From Vulcanimicrobiota bacterium (GTDB lineage: Bacteria; Vulcanimicrobiota; Xenobia; Xenobiales; JADMJV01), in assembly GCA_017307785.1 (NCBI GenBank), contig JAFKGI010000003.1:62001-126000 (forward strand): a DNA stretch of 64,000 nt. The letters are read 5' to 3'. Position 1 is the stretch's first letter. The number at the start of each line of letters is the position of its first letter. Shown one piece after another: positions 1-8,360 of the stretch. Under the pieces are notes generated by a model. The model searched no databases. It saw nothing but the letters and a program-made list of their open reading frames with translations, and had not been told where the DNA came from. The position numbers and the translations under genes are program-made.

Positions 1-151
1 CCTGGTCCTCGGGATGGACGAATTGCTGCCAACGCTCCAAAGAGACCGCTTCACCGTCTTGCAGGCCGTAAAGAAGCCGCATTTGCGAATCGAATTCGAG
101 CTCCGATCCCCACTCCCAGAAGGTCGCGTTCACCATAAGATCCATAACCAT
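1..151 (-). CDS. PAS domain signalling protein (5' fragment)
   Basis: This is the N-terminal part of a gene that runs off the left edge. Reading the minus strand from an ATG at 151 gives about 50 residues with no stop. They contain FWEWG, then LLYGL about 15 residues later, then FVHPED, which is the pattern of PAS_3-type sensory domains (aromatic-rich first strand, LYG, and a W...vHPeD helix). Such domains usually sit at the N-terminus of sensor kinases or diguanylate cyclases; the output domain is outside the window. The frame stays open further upstream, so the start is uncertain. It is divergent from the secreted-protein gene beginning at 245. Confidence 0.6.
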   Translation of the reverse strand, partial: MVMDLMVNATFWEWGSELEFDSQMRLLYGLQDGEAVSLERWQQFVHPEDQ

Positions 152-244
152 ACGCTCGAGGCATTGACCGAATGGAGCGGAAGTACTTGAGAGTGTAAGC
201 GACCTCACAGACGCGCCCCCCTCGCTGGATGCATTTTATGAATC

Positions 245-1021
245 ATGAAAAACATAATTCTAACCGCCCTCCTCCTTTGCAGCCCGGTCCTGGCCCAAGA
301 ACAAAGGGTCAGCGACCCCTCCGGTTTCTCCACCAGCGTGCCCGCCTCGTTCAAGGTCTCTCAGGACGGCTCAGGAACCATCGCGGTCGAACCGCAGCAG
401 AAGTATATGGTGGTCATCAAAAACCACTCCTACAATACTTTCGAAGCCTTCGCTCAACAGGCCAATCTAGAAAAGGACGGTTTCACGCTGGTCGGGGAAG
501 TGCGCACTATCAATGCCACCGATCGTAGTTTCCGCGCCGCCAAACAGACCGCCACCGGTTACCTGTTGGCCGACACCTTCGTCTGCTTCTCTCCCAATGG
601 CGGCGGCAGCTTGATCGTAGCTCTTTCGGACGAAAAGAATGCCGACGCGGCTTACTCCAGCGCCTACCGCATGGCTCAAAATCTGCAATACAGCCAACCC
701 CAGCGCGATACCCAGTTGACCGCGGCCCTGGCCGGCAAACACCTGATCTATCTCTACACCGGTAATGGCTACTCAGAACGCAAAGATCTCTATCTGGGTG
801 CCAACGGCCAGTTCGCCCAGCGCAACGATGCCAGCAGCGCTTCCTTTAACGGCTCCGGATACTTAACCGGCGGCGGCGACGGCAGTTGGAGAGTCGCCCC
901 TGGAGGCCGGCTGATCTTGCAATACAACAACGGGAATACCGGCAGCTACACCATGGCAGCGGGCAAGGCCAACAACGAAGTGCTTCTCAACGGTAAGCGC
1001 TACTTCGTGACCAACCGGTAA
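245..1021 (+). CDS. secreted protein of unknown function
   Basis: The 258-residue protein opens with a clear Sec signal peptide (MKN, a leucine-rich core, then a cleavage site near VLAQE). The exported part has an N-terminal half with no family I recognise. The C-terminal ~100 residues, from LAGKHLIYLY onward, alternate short hydrophobic strands with glycine/asparagine turns and end in LLNGKRYFVT, which looks like a small beta-barrel with the pattern 'dG.f...G.W.v..g.L.L'. It stands alone between a divergent PAS gene and a gene with its own promoter. No Shine-Dalgarno sequence is obvious. Function unknown; periplasmic or extracellular location is inferred from the signal peptide. Confidence 0.8.
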   Translation: MKNIILTALLLCSPVLAQEQRVSDPSGFSTSVPASFKVSQDGSGTIAVEPQQKYMVVIKNHSYNTFEAFAQQANLEKDGFTLVGEVRTINATDRSFRAAKQTATGYLLADTFVCFSPNGGGSLIVALSDEKNADAAYSSAYRMAQNLQYSQPQRDTQLTAALAGKHLIYLYTGNGYSERKDLYLGANGQFAQRNDASSASFNGSGYLTGGGDGSWRVAPGGRLILQYNNGNTGSYTMAAGKANNEVLLNGKRYFVTNR

Positions 1022-1064
1022 CAAAGCGGGCGACAGATTTATCTGCCCTTTCTACCGGGACCTG

Positions 1065-1070
1065 TAAAAT
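1065..1070 (+). promoter_or_regulatory. -10 box of a probable leaderless promoter
   Basis: TAAAAT ends exactly 6 nt before the ATG at 1077, and no Shine-Dalgarno sequence lies between. Transcription would begin at or next to the start codon. No convincing -35 is visible. The same spacing recurs at 8937, 27226, 46566 and 61250. Confidence 0.5.
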
Positions 1071-1076
1071 GGTCCC

Positions 1077-1712
1077 ATGTTCATTTCCGCACTTTCCATC
1101 ACCACAGACAGCACCCCGCTCGCGACTCCTCTACCCGCTTTCGGAGCGGCGCAGCGACTTCAGGACCCCTCCTTCTCCGCCCAGTCCTTGCCGGTGCTGA
1201 GCACGATGCAGCAAATGCAGACGTTGCTCGGCGAAATGTATCTGATGTTGAAGACCCTGATGGGCGGCAATCCCCCGGAGGCAGCCCAATCTGGGACCAG
1301 CGTCGACAAGAGCTCCGCTCCCACCACCGACCTGAAGGACGTGCAGGGTAGCGACTTCGGGAAAAAGTTGGCCACCCAGGCGGAAAAGACGGCCAACCAG
1401 ATCAACACTCCCGGTCTGTGCCTGAAGGGGGTCAATGACGCGATGCAGGCCATGGGTCTGCCCGTTCACCGCGAAGCCGCCGCATGGATGGCGGTGGACG
1501 ACTTTCAGAAAAATCCCCGCTTTCGAGAAGTGAAAGTCTCCAAAAGTCAGCTCAAATCGCTGCCGGCGGGTGCCGTCGTCATCTGGGACAAAGGTTCCGG
1601 GCTGCCCTATGGACATATCTCGGTGGCCCTGGGAGATGGTCGTGAGGCTTCCAGCAAGGTGCGCAACCAGCTGCTGCTCAACACCAACTTTCACGTCTTT
1701 TTACCCAAATAG
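1077..1712 (+). CDS. putative NlpC/CHAP-like cysteine hydrolase
   Basis: A 211-residue protein without a Sec signal peptide. Residues 1-110 are Ser/Thr/Pro-rich with a methionine- and leucine-rich amphipathic stretch (about 44-62). Residues 111-211 resemble the papain-like NlpC/P60 or CHAP peptidoglycan hydrolase fold: Cys115 in GLCLKGVND, then a strand with AGAVVIWDKG, then His180 in YGHISVALGDG with Asp187 nearby. This Cys-helix then GHi...GdG order is typical of the family; activity is inferred. The missing signal sequence is odd for a wall hydrolase and suggests export by another route or a cytoplasmic role. Probably translated from a leaderless mRNA. Confidence 0.65.
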   Translation: MFISALSITTDSTPLATPLPAFGAAQRLQDPSFSAQSLPVLSTMQQMQTLLGEMYLMLKTLMGGNPPEAAQSGTSVDKSSAPTTDLKDVQGSDFGKKLATQAEKTANQINTPGLCLKGVNDAMQAMGLPVHREAAAWMAVDDFQKNPRFREVKVSKSQLKSLPAGAVVIWDKGSGLPYGHISVALGDGREASSKVRNQLLLNTNFHVFLPK

Positions 1713-1756
1713 CCGACCCATAAGGTAACCGCCGTCGCCTGGGCGAAGGACGGGCC

Positions 1757-4700
1757 ATGAGTTCCAGTGGCATCGAGGGGGGACCGGTCCAGGACGACCT
1801 GCAACCCGGCCAGGTCCTGGACCACCGCTACGATATCAAGGAGCTGGTGGGCCGAGGCGGCATGGGCACCGTGTACCGAGTGCGCGACTGGGATTGGAAC
1901 GTCGACCTGGCCGTAAAAGTGCCAGCCAAGCATTTGATTTCCGACTGGGTGGCCAAGGAACGCTTCTTGCTGGAGGCACAGACCTGGATCGAGCTGGGTG
2001 TCCACCCCAACATCGTACAGTGCTGGTTTGTGCGCGAGCACGAAGGTTCTCCGCTGGTCTTCATGGATTACCTGCCGGCCGGCAGCCTCAAAGAATGGCG
2101 GGAACAAGGGAAGATCGCCGCCGGTGACTGGGAGACCATTCTGGACCTGATGATCCAGGCCGCCGCCGGCCTTGGTTACGCTCACGAGCAAGGACTGGTC
2201 CATCGCGACGTCAAGCCCGCCAATCTCATGATGCGTGAAGACGGCCGGCTCTGCGTGACCGACTTCGGGCTGGTCAAGGTCACCGACCTGGAGACCGGTG
2301 GACCCTCAGCGGCCGACCTGGAAAAAATGCTGGTCGAGCTGGACGCCCAGGGAATCAACGAAGAGTCGCTGACCCTGACCCGCACCGGGACTCTGTTGGG
2401 AACTCCTGAGTATGGCGCGCCCGAGCAGTGGATGGCCGCGGGCAACGTGGGCGTGCAGGCCGATATCTATGCTCTGGGCATCATCCTCTATGAACTGTGC
2501 GCGGGACGCCGGCCTTTTGACGACGGAGTCAAACGAGTCTCGGCCGCGATTATGCTGGGCGAGCATCTCATGACTCCGGCGCCCGACCCACGCAAATTCC
2601 GCCCGGAAATTCCCGAGGTCCTGGCTGCGCTTTGCTTGCGCTGCCTGGTCAAGGACCCTCTGCAGCGTCCGGCTTCGATGCAAGAATTGCGGGAAGAGTT
2701 CGCTTCGATTTATCACGGCTGTAGCGGTCGCCCGTACCCCAGGCCCGCTCCTCGAGCCGGTACCCAGCGGGCCGACGCCCTGAACAACAAAGCCGTCTCC
2801 TTCTGGAACCTGGGGTTTGGCCAGCGTGCTTTCGACGCCTGGCGAGAAGCGGCCAAACTGGACGGCCTCCACCCGGAAACCGTCTACAACCGCACCATGG
2901 TGCAATGGCGCCAGGCCCAGATCGACGACGCCGAAGTGCTGCGTCGCCTGAATCAGGTCAAAAGCACCTACCCCCACCTGGGAACGTATCTGGGTTACTT
3001 CCTGCTCGAACAGGGGGACGCACATTCGGCGGAGCAAGAAATTCGCCAGGCCCTGGTCAACCCGCTGGCGGCCCGCCACGGCACCGCCTGGCGAGCGCTG
3101 GGCGACGCCCGCATGTATCTGGAAGAGTATGCTCAAGCGGTGGAGGCCTATCAGCAGGCTCTCAAACGAATGCCTGACGATCGTCAGGCCACCGCCCGCC
3201 TGGAGATGGCTCGCCAGAACCAGCGTCAACTGGAACGCGTGCTCTTTCCGCGGGCCACTCCCCGACTGCTTCTGGAAAAGCGTTCGGCGGTGGCGGCGGT
3301 GGCACTGAGCTCCGAGGGTGATCAAGCCGCTCACTGGGCCGAAGACACTCTCGAGCTTTGGAACACCCAGGAGGGAACGGTGCTTTGGAGTTGGCGAGCC
3401 GAAAGCGGCGCGGCTGCACCCAGTCGGCTGCTGATCGAACGCAATTGGGTGCTCTCCCTGGCCAGCGCGCACGGACGCTGCTGGTCTCGCTCGACCGGCC
3501 AACTGCTCTTCGAAGTGGAGGGTCGCAAACGCATCCTGGCCGTACATTCGCGGCTGGGCTGGGCGCTGGTGGGCGGAGAAGTGCTGGAACAGGTCAAACT
3601 GCCGGGTGGAGACGTGCTGCAGGCCCTGGAAGGACACAGTAAACCGATCACCACCGCAGCCCTGAGCGCGGACGGGCGTCTGGCGGCGACAGGAAGCGGT
3701 GACCGCAGTGTGCGCCTGTGGGACCTGCAGACGGGTTGCTGCCTGCAACACCTCGAGGGTCATACTGACCTGGTGGAGAGTGTGGTCTTGAGCGGCGACT
3801 GTTCGCTGGCTTTCTCGGGAAGTCGCGACAAAACCGTGCGCATCTGGCAGGTCTCCACCGGCGACTGCCTCTACGTCTTGCAGCACTCACACGAGGTCCG
3901 GCGCGTTCGCCTCTCCGCCGACGGCCATCACCTGTTGGTGGCCAGCTGGGCCCTGGGAGAAAAAGACGGGCTGGATGTCTGGGAGGTGGCCACCGGCCAG
4001 CGCCTCTTCAGTCGCTCGGGAGGCCATTGGCTGTGTCCGTTCCACACCGGCCCCTGGGCCCTGGTTGCCTCCAAAACCGCACGTCCGGCTCCGCTGACCC
4101 TTTGGGAAATCCCCAGCGGTCGCCAACTGTGCGCCTTCAGTGAGTCCCCCAGTGAAATCACCGACCTGGCCCTGAGCCGAGACAACCGCTGGGCCCTGAG
4201 CGGCGGACACGATGGCAGCTTGCGTCTCTGGGAAGTGGACTGGGCGGCTCGCGTGGGAGAGTTTTCCCTGATCGTCAATCGCACCTCCGATCACGATCAA
4301 GTCGAGTCGAACCAACAATTGTTTTCCAAGCATCTGGAGACGGCGGAACGACAGTGGAAAGCTGGGGAAGCCGCCAACGCCTACCAGCAACTTCGCGAAG
4401 CCCGCAATCTGCCCGGCTATGCTCGCGATCCCGGAGCCCTGGCGCTCAACGCCCGCATGCTGCAGCGCTTGAGCCGACGCGGCCTGCAGGCGGTCTGGCA
4501 ACTGCGCGCCTTCGCCTCCAACGGCAGCGTAGCGGCCCTGAAAATGAGCGCGGACGGGCACACGGCTCTGTCTGCTTCGGGCAAAGTCCTGTATCTCTGG
4601 GAACTGTCCAGCGGCTCCTGCGTGCGCGGCTTCACGGGCCATACCGATCAGGTGACGGCCGTGGCGCTGAGCCAGGAAACGGCCCTTTCGGCCAGCCTGG

Positions 4701-5464
4701 ACGGAACGGTCCGGCTGTGGAGCCTGGCCAGCGGCGAATGCCTCGAGGTCTATCGATTCAATGAGCCCGCGCTGCAGCTGGGAGTGAGCCACTCCGGACT
4801 TTTTCTGGTCGGGAGTCCGGACAAACTGATCGTGGCACGGGTAGCCCGACCCGACCCGTTGCTAACTTTGCCCGTCAGTGGACCCGTCTGTCTGGCCCTG
4901 AGTCGAGACGGACGCCTGGCCGTTACCGGCTCCGAAGAACCCGAATCTCTCCGGCTCTGGCGCCTGCCCGCGGGAACCTCCAGCCGTCCCTGGAAAGCGC
5001 AGCGCGCCCAACCGGAGGCTCTCGGACAAGGTTCCGCCAGCGCACTGGCGCTCTCCGGGGATGGGCGATTTGTGTTGGCCGGGGATGCTCATGGTTGGCT
5101 ACGACTCCTGGACGTCGAAGAAGGTTGGTGCCGCTCCGCCTGGCAAGCCCACAGTCAGGCGATTCGCAGCGTGCGACTGAGCAGTGACGGTCGGGTAGCT
5201 TTCTCTTCGTCACTGGACGGTGCTATCGGTTGTTGGGAAGTCGTCAGCGGCCGTCGTTGGGAGACTCTTCCCGGCCCCTATGAAGCCATGAGCGTCAGTC
5301 CTGAGGGGCGCTTTCTGCTGACAGCCGGAGGCGACCGGGTCTTGCGGCTCTGGGAATTGGATTGGGAACTCAATGCCCAAAAGGAAACCGCGCCTCTGGC
5401 GGATACCTGGAAGAAGTCCACCGTCCTGGAGATGATCGGTGGACTTTTCCGTCGGAAGACCTAG
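1757..5464 (+). CDS. Ser/Thr protein kinase with TPR and WD40 repeats
   Basis: A 1235-residue cytoplasmic protein. The N-terminal kinase domain (about 25-310) has the glycine loop GRGGMG (32-37), catalytic Lys54 (AVK), HRD at 149-151 followed by VKPAN, DFG at 169-171 and APE near 221-223, so it should be active. TPR-like helices follow (about 345-490). Two blocks of WD40 repeats (about 515-860 and 935-1225), recognisable from repeated 'H/G-hydrophobic-DGR-A-SGS-D-VRLWD/E' patterns, flank a helical insert (about 865-930). I see no transmembrane segment. This kinase-scaffold architecture is known in cyanobacteria, planctomycetes and other bacteria with large signalling sets; partners are unknown. 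SD GAAGGA precedes the ATG. Confidence 0.93.
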   Translation: MSSSGIEGGPVQDDLQPGQVLDHRYDIKELVGRGGMGTVYRVRDWDWNVDLAVKVPAKHLISDWVAKERFLLEAQTWIELGVHPNIVQCWFVREHEGSPLVFMDYLPAGSLKEWREQGKIAAGDWETILDLMIQAAAGLGYAHEQGLVHRDVKPANLMMREDGRLCVTDFGLVKVTDLETGGPSAADLEKMLVELDAQGINEESLTLTRTGTLLGTPEYGAPEQWMAAGNVGVQADIYALGIILYELCAGRRPFDDGVKRVSAAIMLGEHLMTPAPDPRKFRPEIPEVLAALCLRCLVKDPLQRPASMQELREEFASIYHGCSGRPYPRPAPRAGTQRADALNNKAVSFWNLGFGQRAFDAWREAAKLDGLHPETVYNRTMVQWRQAQIDDAEVLRRLNQVKSTYPHLGTYLGYFLLEQGDAHSAEQEIRQALVNPLAARHGTAWRALGDARMYLEEYAQAVEAYQQALKRMPDDRQATARLEMARQNQRQLERVLFPRATPRLLLEKRSAVAAVALSSEGDQAAHWAEDTLELWNTQEGTVLWSWRAESGAAAPSRLLIERNWVLSLASAHGRCWSRSTGQLLFEVEGRKRILAVHSRLGWALVGGEVLEQVKLPGGDVLQALEGHSKPITTAALSADGRLAATGSGDRSVRLWDLQTGCCLQHLEGHTDLVESVVLSGDCSLAFSGSRDKTVRIWQVSTGDCLYVLQHSHEVRRVRLSADGHHLLVASWALGEKDGLDVWEVATGQRLFSRSGGHWLCPFHTGPWALVASKTARPAPLTLWEIPSGRQLCAFSESPSEITDLALSRDNRWALSGGHDGSLRLWEVDWAARVGEFSLIVNRTSDHDQVESNQQLFSKHLETAERQWKAGEAANAYQQLREARNLPGYARDPGALALNARMLQRLSRRGLQAVWQLRAFASNGSVAALKMSADGHTALSASGKVLYLWELSSGSCVRGFTGHTDQVTAVALSQETALSASLDGTVRLWSLASGECLEVYRFNEPALQLGVSHSGLFLVGSPDKLIVARVARPDPLLTLPVSGPVCLALSRDGRLAVTGSEEPESLRLWRLPAGTSSRPWKAQRAQPEALGQGSASALALSGDGRFVLAGDAHGWLRLLDVEEGWCRSAWQAHSQAIRSVRLSSDGRVAFSSSLDGAIGCWEVVSGRRWETLPGPYEAMSVSPEGRFLLTAGGDRVLRLWELDWELNAQKETAPLADTWKKSTVLEMIGGLFRRKT

Positions 5465-5545
5465 TACAAGACAGGATCGCTGTCGGTAACAGAGCTAGTA
5501 GATTTGCGCCATACTGAACAAAACGGGGGGTTCAGGAGGACGCTT

Positions 5546-7150
5546 ATGCTGAGAAATTCCTTATTATGCCTGGGTTTGTTCGCGCTCGCCGGCCCATCGT
5601 GGGCCGATAGCAGTGAATGGGCCCGCTGGTCCAAATTTCGTTTCGGAGGCAACGTCCGCCAGATCATCGCGACCGGGTTTTATGTGCACACGCCCAGCGG
5701 AGCCGACGTTTACGTGCGCCAGGATGAGAAAGTTCTGCGCAACGGCCAGATGGTCAATCCCACTTTTCTGAGGCCGAACGACAACGTCCAGGTGCTGGTC
5801 GCTCCGGGCCGCGGACAGATCCGCCATCGAGAAGACAATGTAGCCATTCTGCCAACTCCCTACGGGGTGGTGCAGGTGCCCGAAAACAACCTGCAGTTGG
5901 CCATGGAGCAGGCTGCCCTGGCCTCAGCCAGGCAGACGCCGGTCAGCTCCGCCCAGTATTTTCTGTCAGCCCCGGCGGCGCGTCCGAACCAGACCTACTC
6001 CTATGGCGGCGCCCCCATCTATGCTCCCAATCTCTCCTACGGCTACGCTTCCAACGGATATGATACGTTCGGCTACGATCCTTACGCCTACGACCCGGGC
6101 TACGCACAGCCCGTCAGTTACTACCAGCAGCCCTACATCGCGCCGGCCGCCTACTACCCGGGCTATGTTCAGCCGGGCAACTTTTATCCTCAGCCTGTCT
6201 ACAGTAACAATTTCAGCAACCGGGACGGAAGTTTCAACTGGGGTAATGCCGCCGTTTCGCTGCTGGGCACCGCGCTGGTGGCCACTCTCAGCAATCAGAA
6301 CAACTTCTACCCGTATCCAAACCAGGGGTGGAACAACTATGACCCCGGATACTACCAGGGCCAGGCTTGGAACAACGGCTACACCCCCGGCTACTACCAG
6401 GGGCAGGCCTGGAACAACGGCTACAACCCGGGCTACTATCAGGGCCAGGCTTGGAACAACGGATACAATCCGGGCTACGCTCCCGTCTACAATAACTTCG
6501 TCAATTACGCTCCCAGGCGCCAGAATGTCAACTTCAATCGCCCTTGGAACCGGGCTGTGTTTCCGGTCAACGGGCCTGGACCTGGCGGGAACTGGCGCGG
6601 ACGCAACAACGGCTGGACTCACGCTTCCTACGGCCTGAATCGGCCCGCCCATCGCGGTTGGAACCGGGCTCAATATCGAGTCAATCCGCCTCGCCAGTAC
6701 CATTGGAATCGCCCGAAATATCGGGGTGGCCAACCTCGCTACAACAACAACTTCAGACCGCGCAACAACGGCTGGAATCGGGCCCAATATCGAGTCAGCC
6801 AGCCCCGTCACAACAACAACTGGAATCGTCCGAAATACCGGGCCAGCCAGCCTCGCTACAACAATAACTTCAGACCGCGCAACAACGGCTGGAATCGGGC
6901 CCAATATCGAGTCAGCCAACCCCGCCACAACAACTGGAATCGCCCTTCTCAGCGAGTCAGTCAGCCGCGCTTCCGCGGGGGTGGTCAGTTCCAGGGTCGT
7001 CAGCCGCGCTTCGGAGGCGGCGGCGGGGGCCGCCAGTTCCAGGCTCGTCAGCCTCGCTTCAACGGAGGCGGCGGATTCCAACGCGGCGGTGGTGGCGGGG
7101 GTCACTTCCGGGGCGGTGGCGGCGGAGGTCGAGGTCGGCGCGGCCGCTAA
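5546..7150 (+). CDS. secreted low-complexity repeat protein, strongly basic C-terminus
   Basis: The ATG at 5546 is chosen because AGGAGG lies just upstream and the product starts with a good signal peptide (cleavage near SWADS); a TTG at 5504 is in frame but lacks both. Residues ~20-110 form a small conserved-looking domain. The rest is low complexity: a Tyr/Gly/Asn/Pro-rich region, a short hydrophobic segment (AAVSLLGTALVATLS), three 14-residue PGYYQGQAWNN-type repeats, three ~38-residue NGWNRAQYRV-type repeats rich in Arg and Asn, and a Gly/Arg tail. The mature C-terminus is very basic, suggesting adhesion to polyanions such as surface polysaccharide or DNA, which is inference. Its end overlaps the convergent pseudouridine synthase gene by 4 nt. 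Confidence 0.85.
   Translation: MLRNSLLCLGLFALAGPSWADSSEWARWSKFRFGGNVRQIIATGFYVHTPSGADVYVRQDEKVLRNGQMVNPTFLRPNDNVQVLVAPGRGQIRHREDNVAILPTPYGVVQVPENNLQLAMEQAALASARQTPVSSAQYFLSAPAARPNQTYSYGGAPIYAPNLSYGYASNGYDTFGYDPYAYDPGYAQPVSYYQQPYIAPAAYYPGYVQPGNFYPQPVYSNNFSNRDGSFNWGNAAVSLLGTALVATLSNQNNFYPYPNQGWNNYDPGYYQGQAWNNGYTPGYYQGQAWNNGYNPGYYQGQAWNNGYNPGYAPVYNNFVNYAPRRQNVNFNRPWNRAVFPVNGPGPGGNWRGRNNGWTHASYGLNRPAHRGWNRAQYRVNPPRQYHWNRPKYRGGQPRYNNNFRPRNNGWNRAQYRVSQPRHNNNWNRPKYRASQPRYNNNFRPRNNGWNRAQYRVSQPRHNNWNRPSQRVSQPRFRGGGQFQGRQPRFGGGGGGRQFQARQPRFNGGGGFQRGGGGGGHFRGGGGGGRGRRGR
6341..6478 (+). repeat. 42-bp tandem coding repeat
   Basis: Three full copies and a partial fourth of a 42-bp unit encode 14-residue Pro-Gly-Tyr-Tyr-Gln-Gly-Gln-Ala-Trp-Asn-Asn type repeats. 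Copies start at 6341, 6383, 6425 and 6467 and differ mainly at third codon positions. Confidence 0.9.
6656..6970 (+). repeat. 114-117-bp tandem coding repeat
   Basis: Two full copies and one shortened copy encode ~38-residue units beginning GWNRAQYRV and containing WNRP, QPRYNNN and FRPRNN. The last two copies are almost identical at the DNA level, suggesting recent expansion by unequal recombination or slippage. Confidence 0.85.
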
Positions 7151-7821
7151 AGCCCTCCAAGGTAGGAGCTGATGTCCTCCGGTGGTTCCGCTCGCCAATC
7201 GTAATCGCGTAGACGCAGCCTGACGGCGCTCAACAAATGGCGACGCACCCCCAGCTGCCGCTCGAGGCGCTCCGTCCAGCCGTAGTCCAGATGCTCCACA
7301 AAAAAAGACTCATCCGAGCCGTAGATCTTGTCACCGACCACGGGATGCCCTAGATAGCTCAAATGCACGCGAATTTGATGCATCCGTCCGGTCTCGGGTC
7401 GGGCCTCCAGCAGGGCCTTTCCGCCGGGCAGACGCTGCAAGACCTTCCAGTGCGTCACCGCCGGCTTGCCATCCAAAGCGACGGCCTGTTTGATCCGCAC
7501 CAGACTTCCGCGCAAAGGCCCCAGAGGAGCGTCGATGACCCCCTCCTCCTGCGAGGGCCAACCGTGGACGACCGCCCAATAAGTCTTCTCGGCATCTTCG
7601 AAGGCTCGGCACCAGAATTTATGGTCTCCCTTGGAAACGAGCACCAGACCACTGGTTTCCCGGTCCAAGCGATTGACGAAGTGGGGCTGAACTTCCTCGC
7701 CCAGATACATCCGGAGGCGAGAAATCAGGCTGGAATACTCGTCGCCGGTGGTGGGGTGACACATCAAGTCGCCCGGCTTGTCCACCACCAGGTAAGTTTC
7801 GCCTTCATCCACGACCCGCAA
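7147..7821 (-). CDS. RluA-family pseudouridine synthase
   Basis: A roughly 225-residue RNA pseudouridine synthase. The catalytic motif reads NRLDRETSGL, with the family's essential aspartate, preceded by the KPGDLMCHP strand and followed by KTYWAVV and ETGRMHQIRVHL, all in RluA order. It isomerises uridines in rRNA or tRNA; the target cannot be read from sequence. There is no S4 domain, as in RluA and TruC. An ATG at 7887 would overlap dps by 47 nt and add an unconserved arginine-rich leader, so a TTG at 7821 or GTG at 7812 is more likely. It is the third gene of a TetR-dps-rlu run. Confidence 0.88.
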   Translation of the reverse strand: MRVVDEGETYLVVDKPGDLMCHPTTGDEYSSLISRLRMYLGEEVQPHFVNRLDRETSGLVLVSKGDHKFWCRAFEDAEKTYWAVVHGWPSQEEGVIDAPLGPLRGSLVRIKQAVALDGKPAVTHWKVLQRLPGGKALLEARPETGRMHQIRVHLSYLGHPVVGDKIYGSDESFFVEHLDYGWTERLERQLGVRRHLLSAVRLRLRDYDWRAEPPEDISSYLGGL

Positions 7822-7840
7822 GCGGGCCGTGGCGGCACAG

Positions 7841-8335
7841 CTAGTCCTGGAGATGGGCCTCCAGGAACCACAACCACTGGTCCGCATCGCGGCTCACCGC
7901 GGTATAGACATCGGAGGTGGCGGCATCGCCCCACTCGGCGGTGGTATCGATGGCCTGGCGCACGCGGTTCCCATAGTGGCTGAAGCGCGCCGTCAAGGCT
8001 TCGAGATGCTCTTCACCGGCCAGAATCCCGGCCGGGTACTCTTCCAGGCTGGAGACAAGAGCGGCGCTGCGAACGGTGCCCTGCGCATAGTGACCGAGAG
8101 CGGTAATGCGTTCGGCCACGGTGTCCAGGTGATTCTGCAGACCCTCGGCCAGGGTATCGAAGAGCAGATGAAGTTGGTGAAAGTTAGGCCCCTTGACGTT
8201 CCAGTGGGCCTGCTTGGTCTGAGAGATCAGGTCGAGCGTATCGGCCAGGGTCTGGTTGAGAAGTTGCGCCACCTTTTCGCGGATTTCGGGAGCGAGTCCG
8301 TGGCTGGAACGAATTCGGGATTGAGTGGTAGGCAT
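7841..8335 (-). CDS. dps: Dps-family DNA-binding ferritin-like protein
   Basis: A 164-residue Dps protein. It has the family's AHWNVKG helix with the ferroxidase His, followed by LFDTLAEGL and D..AERITALG, which supply the intersubunit iron ligands (His, Asp, Glu), and the C-terminal RDADQWLWFLEAHL helix. Dps dodecamers oxidise and store Fe(II) with hydrogen peroxide and protect DNA. The start at 8335 is set by AAAGGAG just upstream; a longer frame to 8488 would overlap the regulator gene. It lies 25 nt downstream of a TetR regulator on the same strand, so it may be controlled by it. Confidence 0.93.
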   Translation of the reverse strand: MPTTQSRIRSSHGLAPEIREKVAQLLNQTLADTLDLISQTKQAHWNVKGPNFHQLHLLFDTLAEGLQNHLDTVAERITALGHYAQGTVRSAALVSSLEEYPAGILAGEEHLEALTARFSHYGNRVRQAIDTTAEWGDAATSDVYTAVSRDADQWLWFLEAHLQD

Positions 8336-8360
8336 AAACTCCTTTCGATTTTGGAAACGG

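Noticed and set aside
6341..6970. CRISPR-like regular repeats
   Set aside because: The repeats are contiguous, in frame and translated; there are no unique spacers and no cas genes.
5966..7198. Long antisense frame over the repeat protein gene
   Set aside because: It is the complement of the repeat codons (Val/Ala/Pro repeats) with no independent evidence.
7822..7887. RluA-type protein starting at the ATG at 7887
   Set aside because: It overlaps dps by 47 nt and the added residues are Cys/Ser/Arg-rich and unlike the family.
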